From NCBI GenBank assembly GCA_950097015.1, contig CATNEN010000038.1, positions 22,940,001 through 23,004,000 on the forward strand: DNA of 64,000 nt. The letters run 5' to 3'. Under the pieces are notes generated by a model. It was given only the letters and a program-made list of their open reading frames with translations, had not been told where the DNA came from and searched no databases. The position numbers were made by a program, and so were the translations under genes. Of the stretch, positions 1-9,421 are shown in pieces (within the stretch, counting starts at the first letter, position 1; every line of letters begins with the position of its first letter). Origin of the DNA: Macrostomum hystrix (Eukaryota > Platyhelminthes > Macrostomidae).

Positions 1-170
1 GAAATCCAATCGATTTCATCACTAATCCAACGAATCCATCAATAATCCAATCGAGTCCATCAAAAATCCAATCGAGTCCATCAAAAATCCAATCGAGTCT
101 ATCAAAAATCCAATCGAGTCGATCACTTATCCAATCGAGTCCATCAATAATCTTATCGAGTCTATAAAAA
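1..170. repeat. minisatellite, about 21-bp unit
   Basis: Tandem copies of a unit like AATCCAATCGAGTCCATCAA run from the window edge, so the array probably continues to the left. Units at the two ends are degenerate. No coding capacity is supported. Confidence 0.85.
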
Positions 171-335
171 TATATAATTGATATATATCTATTCTGTTAT
201 TCCGTATATCGTACGTATTACTTATATTTTTTGTTATTGTGACTTATTTAAGCTTCAAACTCGTCTATCGCTACTATTAGTAAAGGCTCTATTTACTAAA
301 AATTGCTAATTGATTTGCCTCTCTGCCAACTAAAG

Positions 336-1143
336 GGCGCACGAGCGCGGCGCCCGAGCTCTCCTAGCCCTGGAGCGGCACTCAGACTGCGCCGCCTGGT
401 GCGACGAAGCCCTCGGCCTTTGGGTCGCCGATCCCGAACTGCTTCGCTTGTCTACTGAGGCTCGGCGTCTAGCCGAGGCCCGCGCTGCCAAGTCTCGCCG
501 AGAAGCCGCCGCCGGTCGTCGAGCCGACCGACAATTAGCCGAGGTGGCGTCGGCTCTGGCGCGGCGCGGGGTTCGAATCCGGCCCGGCACCGGCCGTCTG
601 GAGATGCCCGACGACGCCTCGGTGGAATTTGTCGACGATGAAAACCGCGGCGTCGAGGGAGAACGCTTACTGCGCTATCCGGTGCTGCTGTTGTATCCGG
701 AGTTCGGCCAGACTGACTTCCTGCGTGGCGTTGACGAGACTGTCACTTTAGGCCAGGTTAGGGACTCTCCGGGCTAAGATTCGAACCCCCGACCTCTCGA
801 GCAGAAGTCCAATAAATCTCTAGTTTACAGCTAGCGATCCTTCTCTCCCTTATATTCCTAGGTCGCAGCTACCGTATTCGATCTGGAGCAAGAGCCGGCC
901 GCTTGGAACAATGGCCATTCCTACACGCCAGATAATGTTGAATTCTATTTAGACCGCTGCTCTACCGAAGATACAGCGGTTGCGGCATCTAAGTCGCCCG
1001 AAGCGCTTGACAAACGACTGACCCTAGCCGAGGTGTTGCAACGGCCGGATGCTGCTTTGACTGGTTCCGTTCTACTGCTAACTGTCCTCCGTCCTGGCGC
1101 CTATCTTGATCGATGGCTCAAGGAATGGTGGGACTCGCGTTGA
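336..1143 (+). CDS. TTC4: TTC4/Cns1-like co-chaperone, 3' end of gene
   Basis: Exons 336-756 and 862-1143 join in phase 0 (CCAG|GTTAGG donor, TTCCTAG acceptor), and the stop TGA is at 1141-1143. The first exon opens after an AAG acceptor with the end of a TPR helix pair (ALLALERHSDCAAWCDEAL) and then a charged helix rich in A, R and E. Next come YPVLLLYPEFGQTDF and, across the intron, FDLEQEPAAWNN followed by YTPDNVEFYL. These match the C-terminal wheel-like domain of TTC4/Cns1, a TPR co-chaperone of Hsp90 and Hsp70. The order YP-LYPE-QxDF, then W/FDLEQ, then YxPDNxEVY is specific to this family. About 233 residues are visible. The start and most of the TPR domain lie left of the window. It is the first of three genes in the same direction. 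Confidence 0.82.
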
Positions 1144-1269
1144 CCTTGTTTAACAAATTGTTAGTTAAATATTTTCAGTTACTTGTTGTGGCTTTATCGT
1201 GTCTTTAATAGTCTCAGAAAGTATTGTGCAAATTGGCCTTTTAATCCAGTTCTAGTTTAGATGGTAAAT

Positions 1270-1988
1270 CAGGTGTTTAATTCGTCTGTAATTAGTAGTT
1301 AATTAGTCTGTAATTCTGGTGTTTATTAGTCTGTAATTCGGGTGTTAATTGGTCTGTAATTCTGGTGTTAATTAGTCTGTAATTCTGGTGTTTATTAGTC
1401 TGTAATTCGGGTGTTAATTGGTCTGTAATTCTGGTGTTAATTGGTCTGTAATTCTGGTGTTTATTAGTCTGTAATTCTGGTGTTAATTAGTCTGTAATTC
1501 GGGTGTTAATTGGTCTGTAATTCTGGTGTTAATTGGTCTGTAATTCGGGTGTTTATTAGTCTGTAATTCTGGTGTTAATTAGTCTGTAATTCTGGTGTTT
1601 ATTAGTCTGTAATTCGGGTGTTAATTGGTCTGTAATTCTGGTGTTTATTAGTCTGTAATTCTGGTGTTTATTAGTCTGTAATTCTGGTGTTAATTAGTCT
1701 GTAATTCTGGTGTTAATTGGTCTGTAATTCTGGTGTTAATTGGTCTGTAATTCTGGTGTTAATTGGTCTGTAATTCTGGTGTTTATTAGTCTGTAATTCG
1801 GGTGTTAATTGGTCTGTAATTCGGGTGTTAATTGGTCTGTAATTCGGGTGTTAATTACTCTGTAATTCGTGTTAATGAATCTGTAATTCGGGTGTTAATT
1901 GGTCTGTAATTCGGTTGTTAATGAATCTGTAATTCTGGTGTTAATTGGTCTGTAATTCGGGTGTTAATTACTCTGTAATTCATGTTTT
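1270..1988. repeat. minisatellite, 23-bp unit
   Basis: About 30 copies of a 23-bp unit based on GGTCTGTAATTCTGGTGTTA. Variants TTAATT/TTTATT and CTGG/CGGG are mixed along the array. It lies 130 bp downstream of the TTC4-like stop codon. Confidence 0.93.
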
Positions 1989-2368
1989 AATCAGTCGGTC
2001 CATTCTGATGTTATTTGGCCTGAAAACTGTTAGGCATCAGCTAGGTTTCATCAGGAAATAAAATTAGCACTATTAAAAAAGAATTCACTTACAATACTTT
2101 TTCATGTTGCATTTCTGCAGTTAATGCATATAATTTATATTTAACTTTGTTAAAAAATCGCTTGACGGCTCTTCGGTGAAAGATTTGTTATGCAGTCTGG
2201 TGTGAAATGCTATTTTTGTTTTATTTAATATATATTTTTCATGATATTTTAAATGAAAGACTGAGAGACTAGAAAATGCAATCCAGTGTCATTGGGCGTG
2301 CATAATTTTGGATAAAACCGACCTGTTTTTTGTTACTTTTTTTACGAAATTTTGTACTGAATAAGCAC
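1989..2368. other. AT-rich spacer between two arrays
   Basis: Unique AT-rich sequence with no supportable exon. It contains an ATG at about 2276, but no donor was found that would join it in frame to the PTPMT1-like exon at 4038. An AATAAA near 2058 could serve the TTC4-like gene, though it is far from the stop. Confidence 0.4.
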
Positions 2369-3977
2369 ACTCCAATTCCATCATTCACAGCACTCGAATT
2401 CCATTATCCACAGCACTCCAATTCCATCATTCACAGCACTCCAATTCCATCATCCACAGCACTCCAATTCCATCATTCACAGCACTCCAATTCCATCATC
2501 CACAGCACTCCAATTCCATCATTCACAGCACTCCAATTCCATCATTCACAGCACTCCAATTCCATCATTCACAGTACTCTAATTCCATCATTCACAGCAC
2601 TCCAATTCCATCATTCACAGCACTCCAATTCCATTATCCAGAGCACTCCAATTCCATTATCCACAGCACTCCAATTCCATTATCCACAGCACTCCAATTC
2701 CATTATCCAGAGCACTTCAATTCCATCATCCACAGCACTCCAATTCCATCATCCACAGCACTCCAATTCCATTATCCAGAGCACTTCAATTCCATCATTC
2801 ACAGCACTCCAATTCCATTATCCACAGCACTCCAATTCCATCATCCACAGCACTCCAATTCCATCATCCACAGCACTCCAATTCCATTATCCACAGCACT
2901 CCAATTCCATTATCCACAGCACTCCAATTCCATTATCCAGAGCACTTCAATTCCATCATCCACAGCACTCCAATTCCATCATTCACAGCACTCCAATTCC
3001 ATCATCCACAGCACTCCAATTCCATTATCCAGAGCACTTCAATTCCATCATCCACAGCACTCCAATTCCATTATCCACAGCACTCCAATTCCATCATCCA
3101 CAGCACTCCGATTCCATCATCCACAGCACTCCGATTCCATCATTCACAGCACTACGATTCCATCATTCACAGCACTCCAATTCCATCATTCACAGTACTC
3201 CGATTCCATCATTCACAGCACTCCAATTCCATCATTCACAGCACTCCAATTCCATCATTCACAGTACTCTAATTCCATCATTCACAGCACTCTAATTCCA
3301 TCATTCACAGCACTCCAATTCCATCATTCACGGCACTCCAATTCCATCATTCACAGCACTCCAATTCCATCATTCACAGCACTCCAATTCCATCATTCAC
3401 AGTACTCCGATTCCATCATTCACAGCACTCCAATTCCATCATTCACAGCACTCCAATTCCATCATTCACAGTACTCTAATTCCATCATTCACAGCACTCT
3501 AATTCCATCATTCACAGCACTCCAATTCCATCATTCACGGCACTCCAATTCCATCATTCACAGCACTCCAATTCCATCATTCACAGCACTCCAATTCCAT
3601 CATTCACAGTACTCCGATTCCATCATTCACAGCACTCCAATTCCATCATTCACAGCACTCCAATTCCATCATTCACAGCACTCCGATTCCATCATTCACA
3701 GCACTACGATTCCATCATTCACAGCACTCCAATTCCATCATTCACAGCACTCCAATTCCATCATTCACAGTACTCTAATTCCATCATTCACAGCACTCCA
3801 ATTCCATCATTCACAGCACTCCAATTCCATCATCCACGGCACTCCAATTCCATCATTCACAGCACTCCAATTCCATCATTCACAGCACTCCAATTCCATC
3901 ATTCACAGCACTCCAATTCCATCATTCACAGCACTCCAATTCCATCATTCACAGCACTCCAATTCCATTATCCACAG
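2369..3977. repeat. minisatellite, 23-bp unit, 1.6 kb
   Basis: About 70 copies of a unit containing CACTCCAATTCCATCATTCA. Variants (CATTATCCAGAG, CATCCACAG, CAGTACTC) cluster in sub-blocks, and a block near 3180-3360 is repeated near 3400-3600. A 321-codon open frame in it is a by-product: 23 is not a multiple of 3, so its product repeats every 69 bp. Confidence 0.95.
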
Positions 3978-4037
3978 TCCTGTCGAAGGTGTTACCCTTC
4001 AGGTCACGTGCTCAATTGAGTCGCAATATTATTCCAG

Positions 4038-4595
4038 GACAAGCAGCTACTCAGGCGGTCACTGTTCTACCCGGCCATTGCCAAGTCTCTAATCTGGCGC
4101 CTACTCCGTTTATCGGATTGGTACAACCGCATCGATGATCGCCTAATCCTAGGCGCTCTGCCATTGGCCAGCGAGTTTGAGTCGATTGTTAAATCCGAAT
4201 TGATCAGCTCGGTGATTAGCTTAAACGAGGCACACGAAGTCAAGCCGGGTTGGGTTGCTGGCGCGGCCTTCTGCACCAGATTGGGTTTGAATCGGCTGCA
4301 AGTCTCCGTGCCTGACTTTGGCGGCTATTCGCCAACGCCCCATCAGCTGAGACAATGCTGCGATTTCATTGCCAATCACAATGCCTCTACGCAAGGCCGT
4401 GTTTATGTACACTGCCGAGCTGGCAGAACCCGCAGTGCCACTGTGGCAGCCGCCTACTTGATCCGGCGTTATCGCCTTGAACCCGACGTAGCTTGCGACA
4501 GGTTGCGCCTAGCTCGGCCTGGAATCCTGCTGCACCGGCCGCAGATGGAAGCTTTGTACACATTCTGGGGACTCGAACAGACTGGGAAAAGATGA
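4038..4595 (+). CDS. PTPMT1: PTPMT1-like mitochondrial phosphatase
   Basis: A single exon, with stop TGA at 4593-4595. The family dephosphorylates phosphatidylglycerophosphate to phosphatidylglycerol, a cardiolipin precursor, on the inner mitochondrial membrane. A basic, hydrophobic N-terminus (LFYPAIAKSLIWRLLRL) leads into DWYNRIDDRLILGALPLAS, which aligns with the WYHRIDPTVLLGALPL region of PTPMT1. The dual-specificity loop HCRAGRTRS follows, with catalytic Cys126 and Arg132 (counted from 4038), and a likely general-acid Asp sits in VPDFGGY. With 185 residues it is close to the family length of about 200. The frame has no ATG upstream of the conserved region. It opens in phase 0 at the acceptor ATTATTCCAG|GAC. 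An upstream exon or a spliced-leader AUG must supply the start (see findings). An alternative acceptor is at 4054. Confidence 0.85.
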   Translation, partial: DKQLLRRSLFYPAIAKSLIWRLLRLSDWYNRIDDRLILGALPLASEFESIVKSELISSVISLNEAHEVKPGWVAGAAFCTRLGLNRLQVSVPDFGGYSPTPHQLRQCCDFIANHNASTQGRVYVHCRAGRTRSATVAAAYLIRRYRLEPDVACDRLRLARPGILLHRPQMEALYTFWGLEQTGKR

Positions 4596-4663
4596 AATCT
4601 TTCAACTTTTAATCACGCAAAAGTACATCCTAGGCCACTTGTACAGCCAGTGATACAGCTGCA

Positions 4664-4740
4664 GCTATTTTAGCTTAGTGGTAAGAGCGTCGGACTTAGA
4701 ACTCTAAGGTCGCGGGTTCGATTCCTGCCTCCAATGGCAT
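4664..4740 (+). other. tRNA-like sequence with A and B boxes, probably SINE-derived or pseudogene
   Basis: It contains an A box (TAGCTTAGTGG) and a perfect B box (GGTTCGATTCC) at tRNA spacing, with a four-pair D stem. The anticodon stem does not pair: TCGGA faces CTCTA around a loop with TAG in the anticodon position. The acceptor stem is also poor. It is therefore not called a working tRNA. Confidence 0.5.
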
Positions 4741-4821
4741 ACGGCTGTTCAGTCCGTGGACTGGGTGGAGAGAGACGCCACACCCATTTACTAGTTGGGT
4801 GAACTGAAGCAACAAATTATT

Positions 4822-4892
4822 CCAGTGGGGCTAGAAATCGAACCCACGACCTTCGTGAGTCAAATGCTCTAACCATTGAACATTCAAATCTG
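4822..4892 (-). other. second tRNA-like sequence, opposite strand
   Basis: Read on the - strand it has a D-arm-like GTTCAATGGTTAGAGC and a B-box-like GGGTTCGATTTC, ending in TAGCCCCAC. The anticodon stem is again degenerate. It faces the 4664-4740 element, with about 80 bp between them. Confidence 0.45.
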
Positions 4893-5324
4893 CATTGCTT
4901 TAGTTTACCCAGCTGTTTAACGGTTACCAGCCTATTTCTAACCCAAGTAATGCCTATAACCATTTTACACAGCTAAATGTGTAAAATGCGAACTTTAGAC
5001 CTCTAGCTTACTACAAGTCTCAAGCTCTAGCCATTGTACTTTGATAGTTATTTAAAATATATATATCTATACTTGAAAATAAGATTTGTCGTTAACAAGG
5101 TTTGCATTTTCGCAGCATTAGCTAGTTTTTTGTTACAATTATAGTAAATCATGCCAATGATCATTTGTCGATCGAAATTTTTTTTAGAACCTATGCTTTT
5201 TGTGCTAATGCCAATCGCAGAAATACACAATTTCTTGTTAGTTTTTTACTATAATCTAAGACTAAGATTGAAACATAAGCTAAAAGGTTTTGAAAAATTT
5301 GTACCTCTTATATTTCCCTTGCAG

Positions 5325-7893
5325 GAGAACTCAAAGCCCTATACAGCATTGCTGCTGTTTCGCTTCTTTTTAATCTTCCTGCCTCAGACTGGCTATCTGC
5401 ATCCGGATGAATTTTTGCAATCAATTGAGATTTCCGCCGGTGAGTTATTAAAACGTGTGCCATACCTCACTGCCCCGCCTAGCGCACCCATCTCCTCTCA
5501 AACCAGCCTAGAGCACCCACCTCACTTCAATTAACCCATCCCAGCTCAATCCTATGAACCTCGTCTAGCGCACCCACCTCACTCCTCTCAAACCCTCCAA
5601 GCGGACCCACCTCACTCCTCTCAACCCCACCTAGCGCTGCCACCTCACTCCTCTCAACCCCGCCTAGCGCTGCCACCTCACTCCTCTCAACCCCGCCAAG
5701 CGCACCCACCTCACTCCTCTCAACCCCGCCTAGCGCTGCCACCTCACTCCTTTCAACCCCGCCTAGCGCACCAACCAAACTGCTTTCTGTATAGCCCAGC
5801 GCTACTCTCTTCTTTTTAACTTTATGTATATTTTTATAGTGCATAAATTATGGTCAAAAACTATTATGTCTCATAGTGAAAATCCTTTCCATTCACGCTG
5901 TTAAGGCGACGTTCTGGGCGTTCGCACTAGCCCGGCACCGTGGGAGGTGACCACGGAGCATCCAATACGGAGCGCGTCTGTTCTTCATATTTTCTACCAC
6001 GCTCCGTTAATGTTATTTAAACTACTATTAGTAGACGGCTTCTCCTGGTACGTCGATGCCTACTTTGTTGTTATCGTATGCCGCCTGTCTATGGCCATAC
6101 TATCATTGGCCAACGACGCCATGGTTGCTGTCTTGGCCAGAGAGCTTGGCCTCGACACGTTTCGCTGCCTGTTTCTCTACGCGTCTTCCTACGTGGCATT
6201 AGTGCACGGTACACGAACTTTAAGCAACGCTGTCGAATCAAGCCTATTGGCCATTGTTATCGTCTGCCTACTGATGGCATTGAATGTCCAGGAATTGCCT
6301 GGCAACGGTCGCCAAAGCCTAGCTAAAGTGCTGTTCTCCATTGGCGGCGTTGCCGCTGCTGTTGGCGTGATGAATCGGCCCACATTTGCCGCTTTCGCCA
6401 TAGTCCCCTACCTGTACGCTATGTGGCGTTGCGCTCGTACAGCTCACGAGGATCCAGTTGGCGCGGTTGTTAATTTCTGCGCCACCAGCGTCGCTGCATT
6501 CGGAGCAGCCTTCGTATCTATGGTGTTGTACGACACGCTAACGTACAATCCAACCTTCGCGACGCGATTCGCCTCAGTCAGCTTGGACGAAATGCTCACC
6601 ATCAACGGTGCTTTCGAATTGATGACCGATTTTGTGCGCTCCGCAGTTGTGACGCCGTGGAATTTTGTTTGGTAAGAATTTCCAAGTGCAGATTCTTTAT
6701 CTATCTGATTGTGCGATTTCTCATTACCTGCTTTACTGCACCCACCCCACTCCGATTTTCTGGCCTAGGACACCCACCCCATTCCGAATTCGTGCCCCAT
6801 GGCACCCACCCACTCTGATTTCCTGCACCATGGCACCCCCTACTCCGATTTCTTGCCCCACAGCACCCACCCCATTCCGATTTCCAGGCCCATGGCACCC
6901 ACCCCACTCCGATTTTATTCCCCTCTCCACTCTTCACCTGCGATTTCTTGGTTTCTTACCCCACGGCACCCAGTCGTTTCTTAAGCTTCTAAGAGCAGTG
7001 AAACCTCATGAAATTCTGCTTCTGCTCGCTTCAGCTACAATTCCCAGTCGGATAACCTGGCCCAGCATGGCACTCATCCGCGCTGGCTTCACTTGGCCAA
7101 TCTGGCCATGCTACTGGGACCGGCCGCTCCCGCCTTTGCCTGCCACGCTTGGTACACATTGCGTCCCTCAGCGACACAGCAGCCAGTTAGAAGCAATCAG
7201 CAGCATCTAAGTCGCGTCTTAGTGCTCGGTTGTCTGATACCGCTAGTCGTCCTGTCAGTATTCCCGCACCAGGAGTTGCGCTTTCTAATTCCCCTGCTGC
7301 CCCTGACAACCGTGTGCGTTGCCCAACGACTCCGCTGCCGTCTTCCAGTGTTTAGCTTCGCCCTGCCCTGGATTGCATTCAACGCTGTCGGCGTGCTCGG
7401 CCTTGGCTTCCTGCATCAGGGCGGCGTTCTGCCCATGACTGCTCATGTTGGCGAGCTGCTCAGATCCGCTAACAGCAGGCTAGCGCCTCAGCAGGAGCCT
7501 GTCTGTCATCGCCTGCTGTTTCTCGGAACCTATCCGCCACCGCAGCACACGCTACTGTTGCCGCAGTCATCCTGCATTCGCCTAGAAGACCTGATGGGCA
7601 ATCGGACCGCCTTGGAGTCCTACGCTGCTCAACTTCGCTCGGATCGAGTCAGCTCAGTCTACGCCGTGTTCTCCGCTGTTCACGCCGACTCGGTGCGGGC
7701 CGCATTCGCTAAATCACGCTACGGATTGAAGTATGCGGCGAGAATTTACGGTCATCTGTCAGCTGAAAGTCTACCGCCGGCCAGACGACTATTGAAACGG
7801 CTATCAGAAGCGGCCTCGCCAATGACGGAGGCGTCTCGTTCGCTGTCTGAAGCCTTGTCAATCATGGTGTTTCATTTTGCTTTAACTGTATGA
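5325..7893 (+). CDS. PIGZ: PIGZ/SMP3-type GPI mannosyltransferase 4
   Basis: Exons 5325-5439, 5906-6671 and 7035-7893 join with matching phases (0, 1 and 2) and give 579 residues, about the length of vertebrate PIGZ. The enzyme is a polytopic GT22 mannosyltransferase that adds the fourth mannose to GPI precursors in the ER, using dolichol-phosphate mannose. Exon 1 has the family signature LPQTGYLHPDEFLQS, with the conserved Asp-Glu at residues 28-29. Exon 2 has RTLSNAVES and NRPTFAAFA between hydrophobic helices. Exon 3 has YNSQSDNLAQHGTHPRW, then FPHQELRFLIPLL, then FLHQGGVLP, all in family order. The frame opens in phase 0 at TTTCCCTTGCAG|GAG. An in-frame ATG at 5151 exists, but that stretch is AT-rich and unlike PIGZ. 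Both introns contain minisatellites. Confidence 0.9.
5465..5778. repeat. intronic minisatellite, about 33-bp unit, in PIGZ intron 1
   Basis: The unit contains CCACCTCACTCCTCTCAA and then CCCCGCCTAGCGC. Copies at the left end are degenerate. It carries the shared CACCCACCTCACTCC core described in the findings. Confidence 0.88.
6736..6935. repeat. intronic minisatellite in PIGZ intron 2
   Basis: Imperfect copies of a unit of about 32 bp containing CACCCACCCCACTCCGATTT and CCCCATGG, a C-for-T variant of the shared core. It fills most of the 363-bp intron. Confidence 0.8.
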
Positions 7894-7927
7894 AATTTTC
7901 TGTTAACTAATTGGCATCAATATAACC

Positions 7928-8470
7928 CACCCACCTTACCCACATCGCTCCGTCTCTCTCTCTCCGACGCACCCACCTCACTCCGTCTATTCCTCCACGG
8001 ACGCACCCACCTCACTCCGTCTCTCTTCCTTATCGGCGCACCCACCTCACTCCGTCTATTCCTCCACGGACGCACCCACCTCACTCCGTCTCTCTTCCTT
8101 ATCGGCGCACCCACCTCACTCCGTCTATTCCTCCACGGAAGCACCCACCTCACTCCGTCTCTCTTCCTTATCGGCGCACCCACCTCACTCCGTCTCTCTT
8201 CCTTATCGGCGCACCCACCTCACTCCGTCTATTCCTCCTCGCACGCACCCACCTCACTCCGTCTCTCTTCCTTATCGGCGCACCCACCTCACTCCTTCTA
8301 TTCCTCCTCGCACGCACCCACCTCACTCCGTCTCTCTTCCTTATCGGCGCACCCACCTCACTCCGTCTATTCCTCCTCGGACGCACCCACCTCACTCCGT
8401 CTATTCCTCCTCGGACGCACCCACCTCACTCCGTCTATTCCTCCTCGGACGCACCCATCTCACTTCGTCT
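7928..8470. repeat. minisatellite downstream of PIGZ, 34/35-bp units as about 69-bp dimers
   Basis: Every unit begins CACCCACCTCACTCCGTCT. Two endings alternate, ATTCCTCC[AT]CGGACG and CTCTTCCTTATCGGCG, giving a dimer of about 69 bp. Toward the right only the first ending remains. It starts 35 bp after the PIGZ stop codon. Confidence 0.93.
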
Positions 8471-9421
8471 CACTTCCCCGACGCACACATCCCACTATTT
8501 CTCTTAGCGTTAAATTACAATAACAGTTAATATTTATTTTTAAGTGCAAGCTTTGAACTATTTAATAGCTGTTTTGTTTTGCCATTTTTATGTGTTTCGC
8601 TTCTCTATTCGTCAGTTCGTGCAATAATCTCATTTTAACAATACAAATTCATCTAACTTTATGACTTTGCTTGTTTTTAACGAATCTGAGCTAATGTTAG
8701 TTCACAAGAAAGGTGCAATTTTTGCTTTTCTCGCTCATGTTTCGCTTTTTTATTGAAAATATATTTAAGGGCTTTTTTAACGCAATTTTTAAGTATTATC
8801 GTTAAATTACTACGCAATATTATATGTTGTTTTTTTATTTCTTCTGTTATGTCGCTTTTAAACATTTTCTGCCTGTAATATTAAATTTCATTAGTCAATA
8901 AATAAATGGATTCATCTAAAATCAAATTAGTTTAATTTATATAGGGAGCAGTAAACCAAATAATCGGTTCTAATATGTAGCTTTTTTATTTTCTACATGC
9001 ATAATTTTGTTTCTTTGTTGCAATTTTAAAAGGTTTTATGCGTCCACAATAGCCTACTGAGAGTAGATTAAACAGCACTTCGATTCTGTCGGATGGCTAA
9101 TGCTTGACTTTGATTTATTTAGCCATGCGCGCCAAGGCTCGGAGGTAGATCAGACAACGGTCGTAACTCGGAAGAGGTGCCATCCAATCAAAATCGTCGG
9201 CAGCGTCAGGTCTCTGTATCCATGCGCCCGCATCCCAGGGCTGCCCTTGCCGATCCTATCTCTGCTTGGCCTGCCGCGTAGCCTATAATTAGTAGCTTGG
9301 AACTGCACTGATAAGCCCAGCTGAAATCTCAAGCAAAAAGAGGCTCGTCGATCTCTGTAGGCTTTACTCATCTCTTTTGAGACGTTTATCTTAAATTAGT
9401 AGTAGGCACAAATTTAAGGCT
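8471..9421. other. AT-rich spacer with a GC-richer block before the C2 gene
   Basis: From 8510 to 9100 the DNA is AT-rich and I see no exon. From 9125 to 9290 it is GC-richer, with a 62-codon open frame (9100-9288) that resembles nothing I recognise. Its position before the ATG at 9422 would suit a promoter or 5' UTR. Confidence 0.35.

Noticed and set aside
2330-3295. 321-codon open frame
   Set aside because: It is made of a 23-bp repeat, and the frame is open only because the unit lacks stops in any phase. No non-repeat flank looks coding.
4664-4740. Working tRNA-Leu gene
   Set aside because: The anticodon and acceptor stems do not pair, although the promoter boxes are good.
5151-5324. ATG at 5151 as the PIGZ start
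   Set aside because: The stretch is AT-rich and unlike any PIGZ N-terminus, and a strong acceptor separates it from the conserved part. It is kept only as an alternative.
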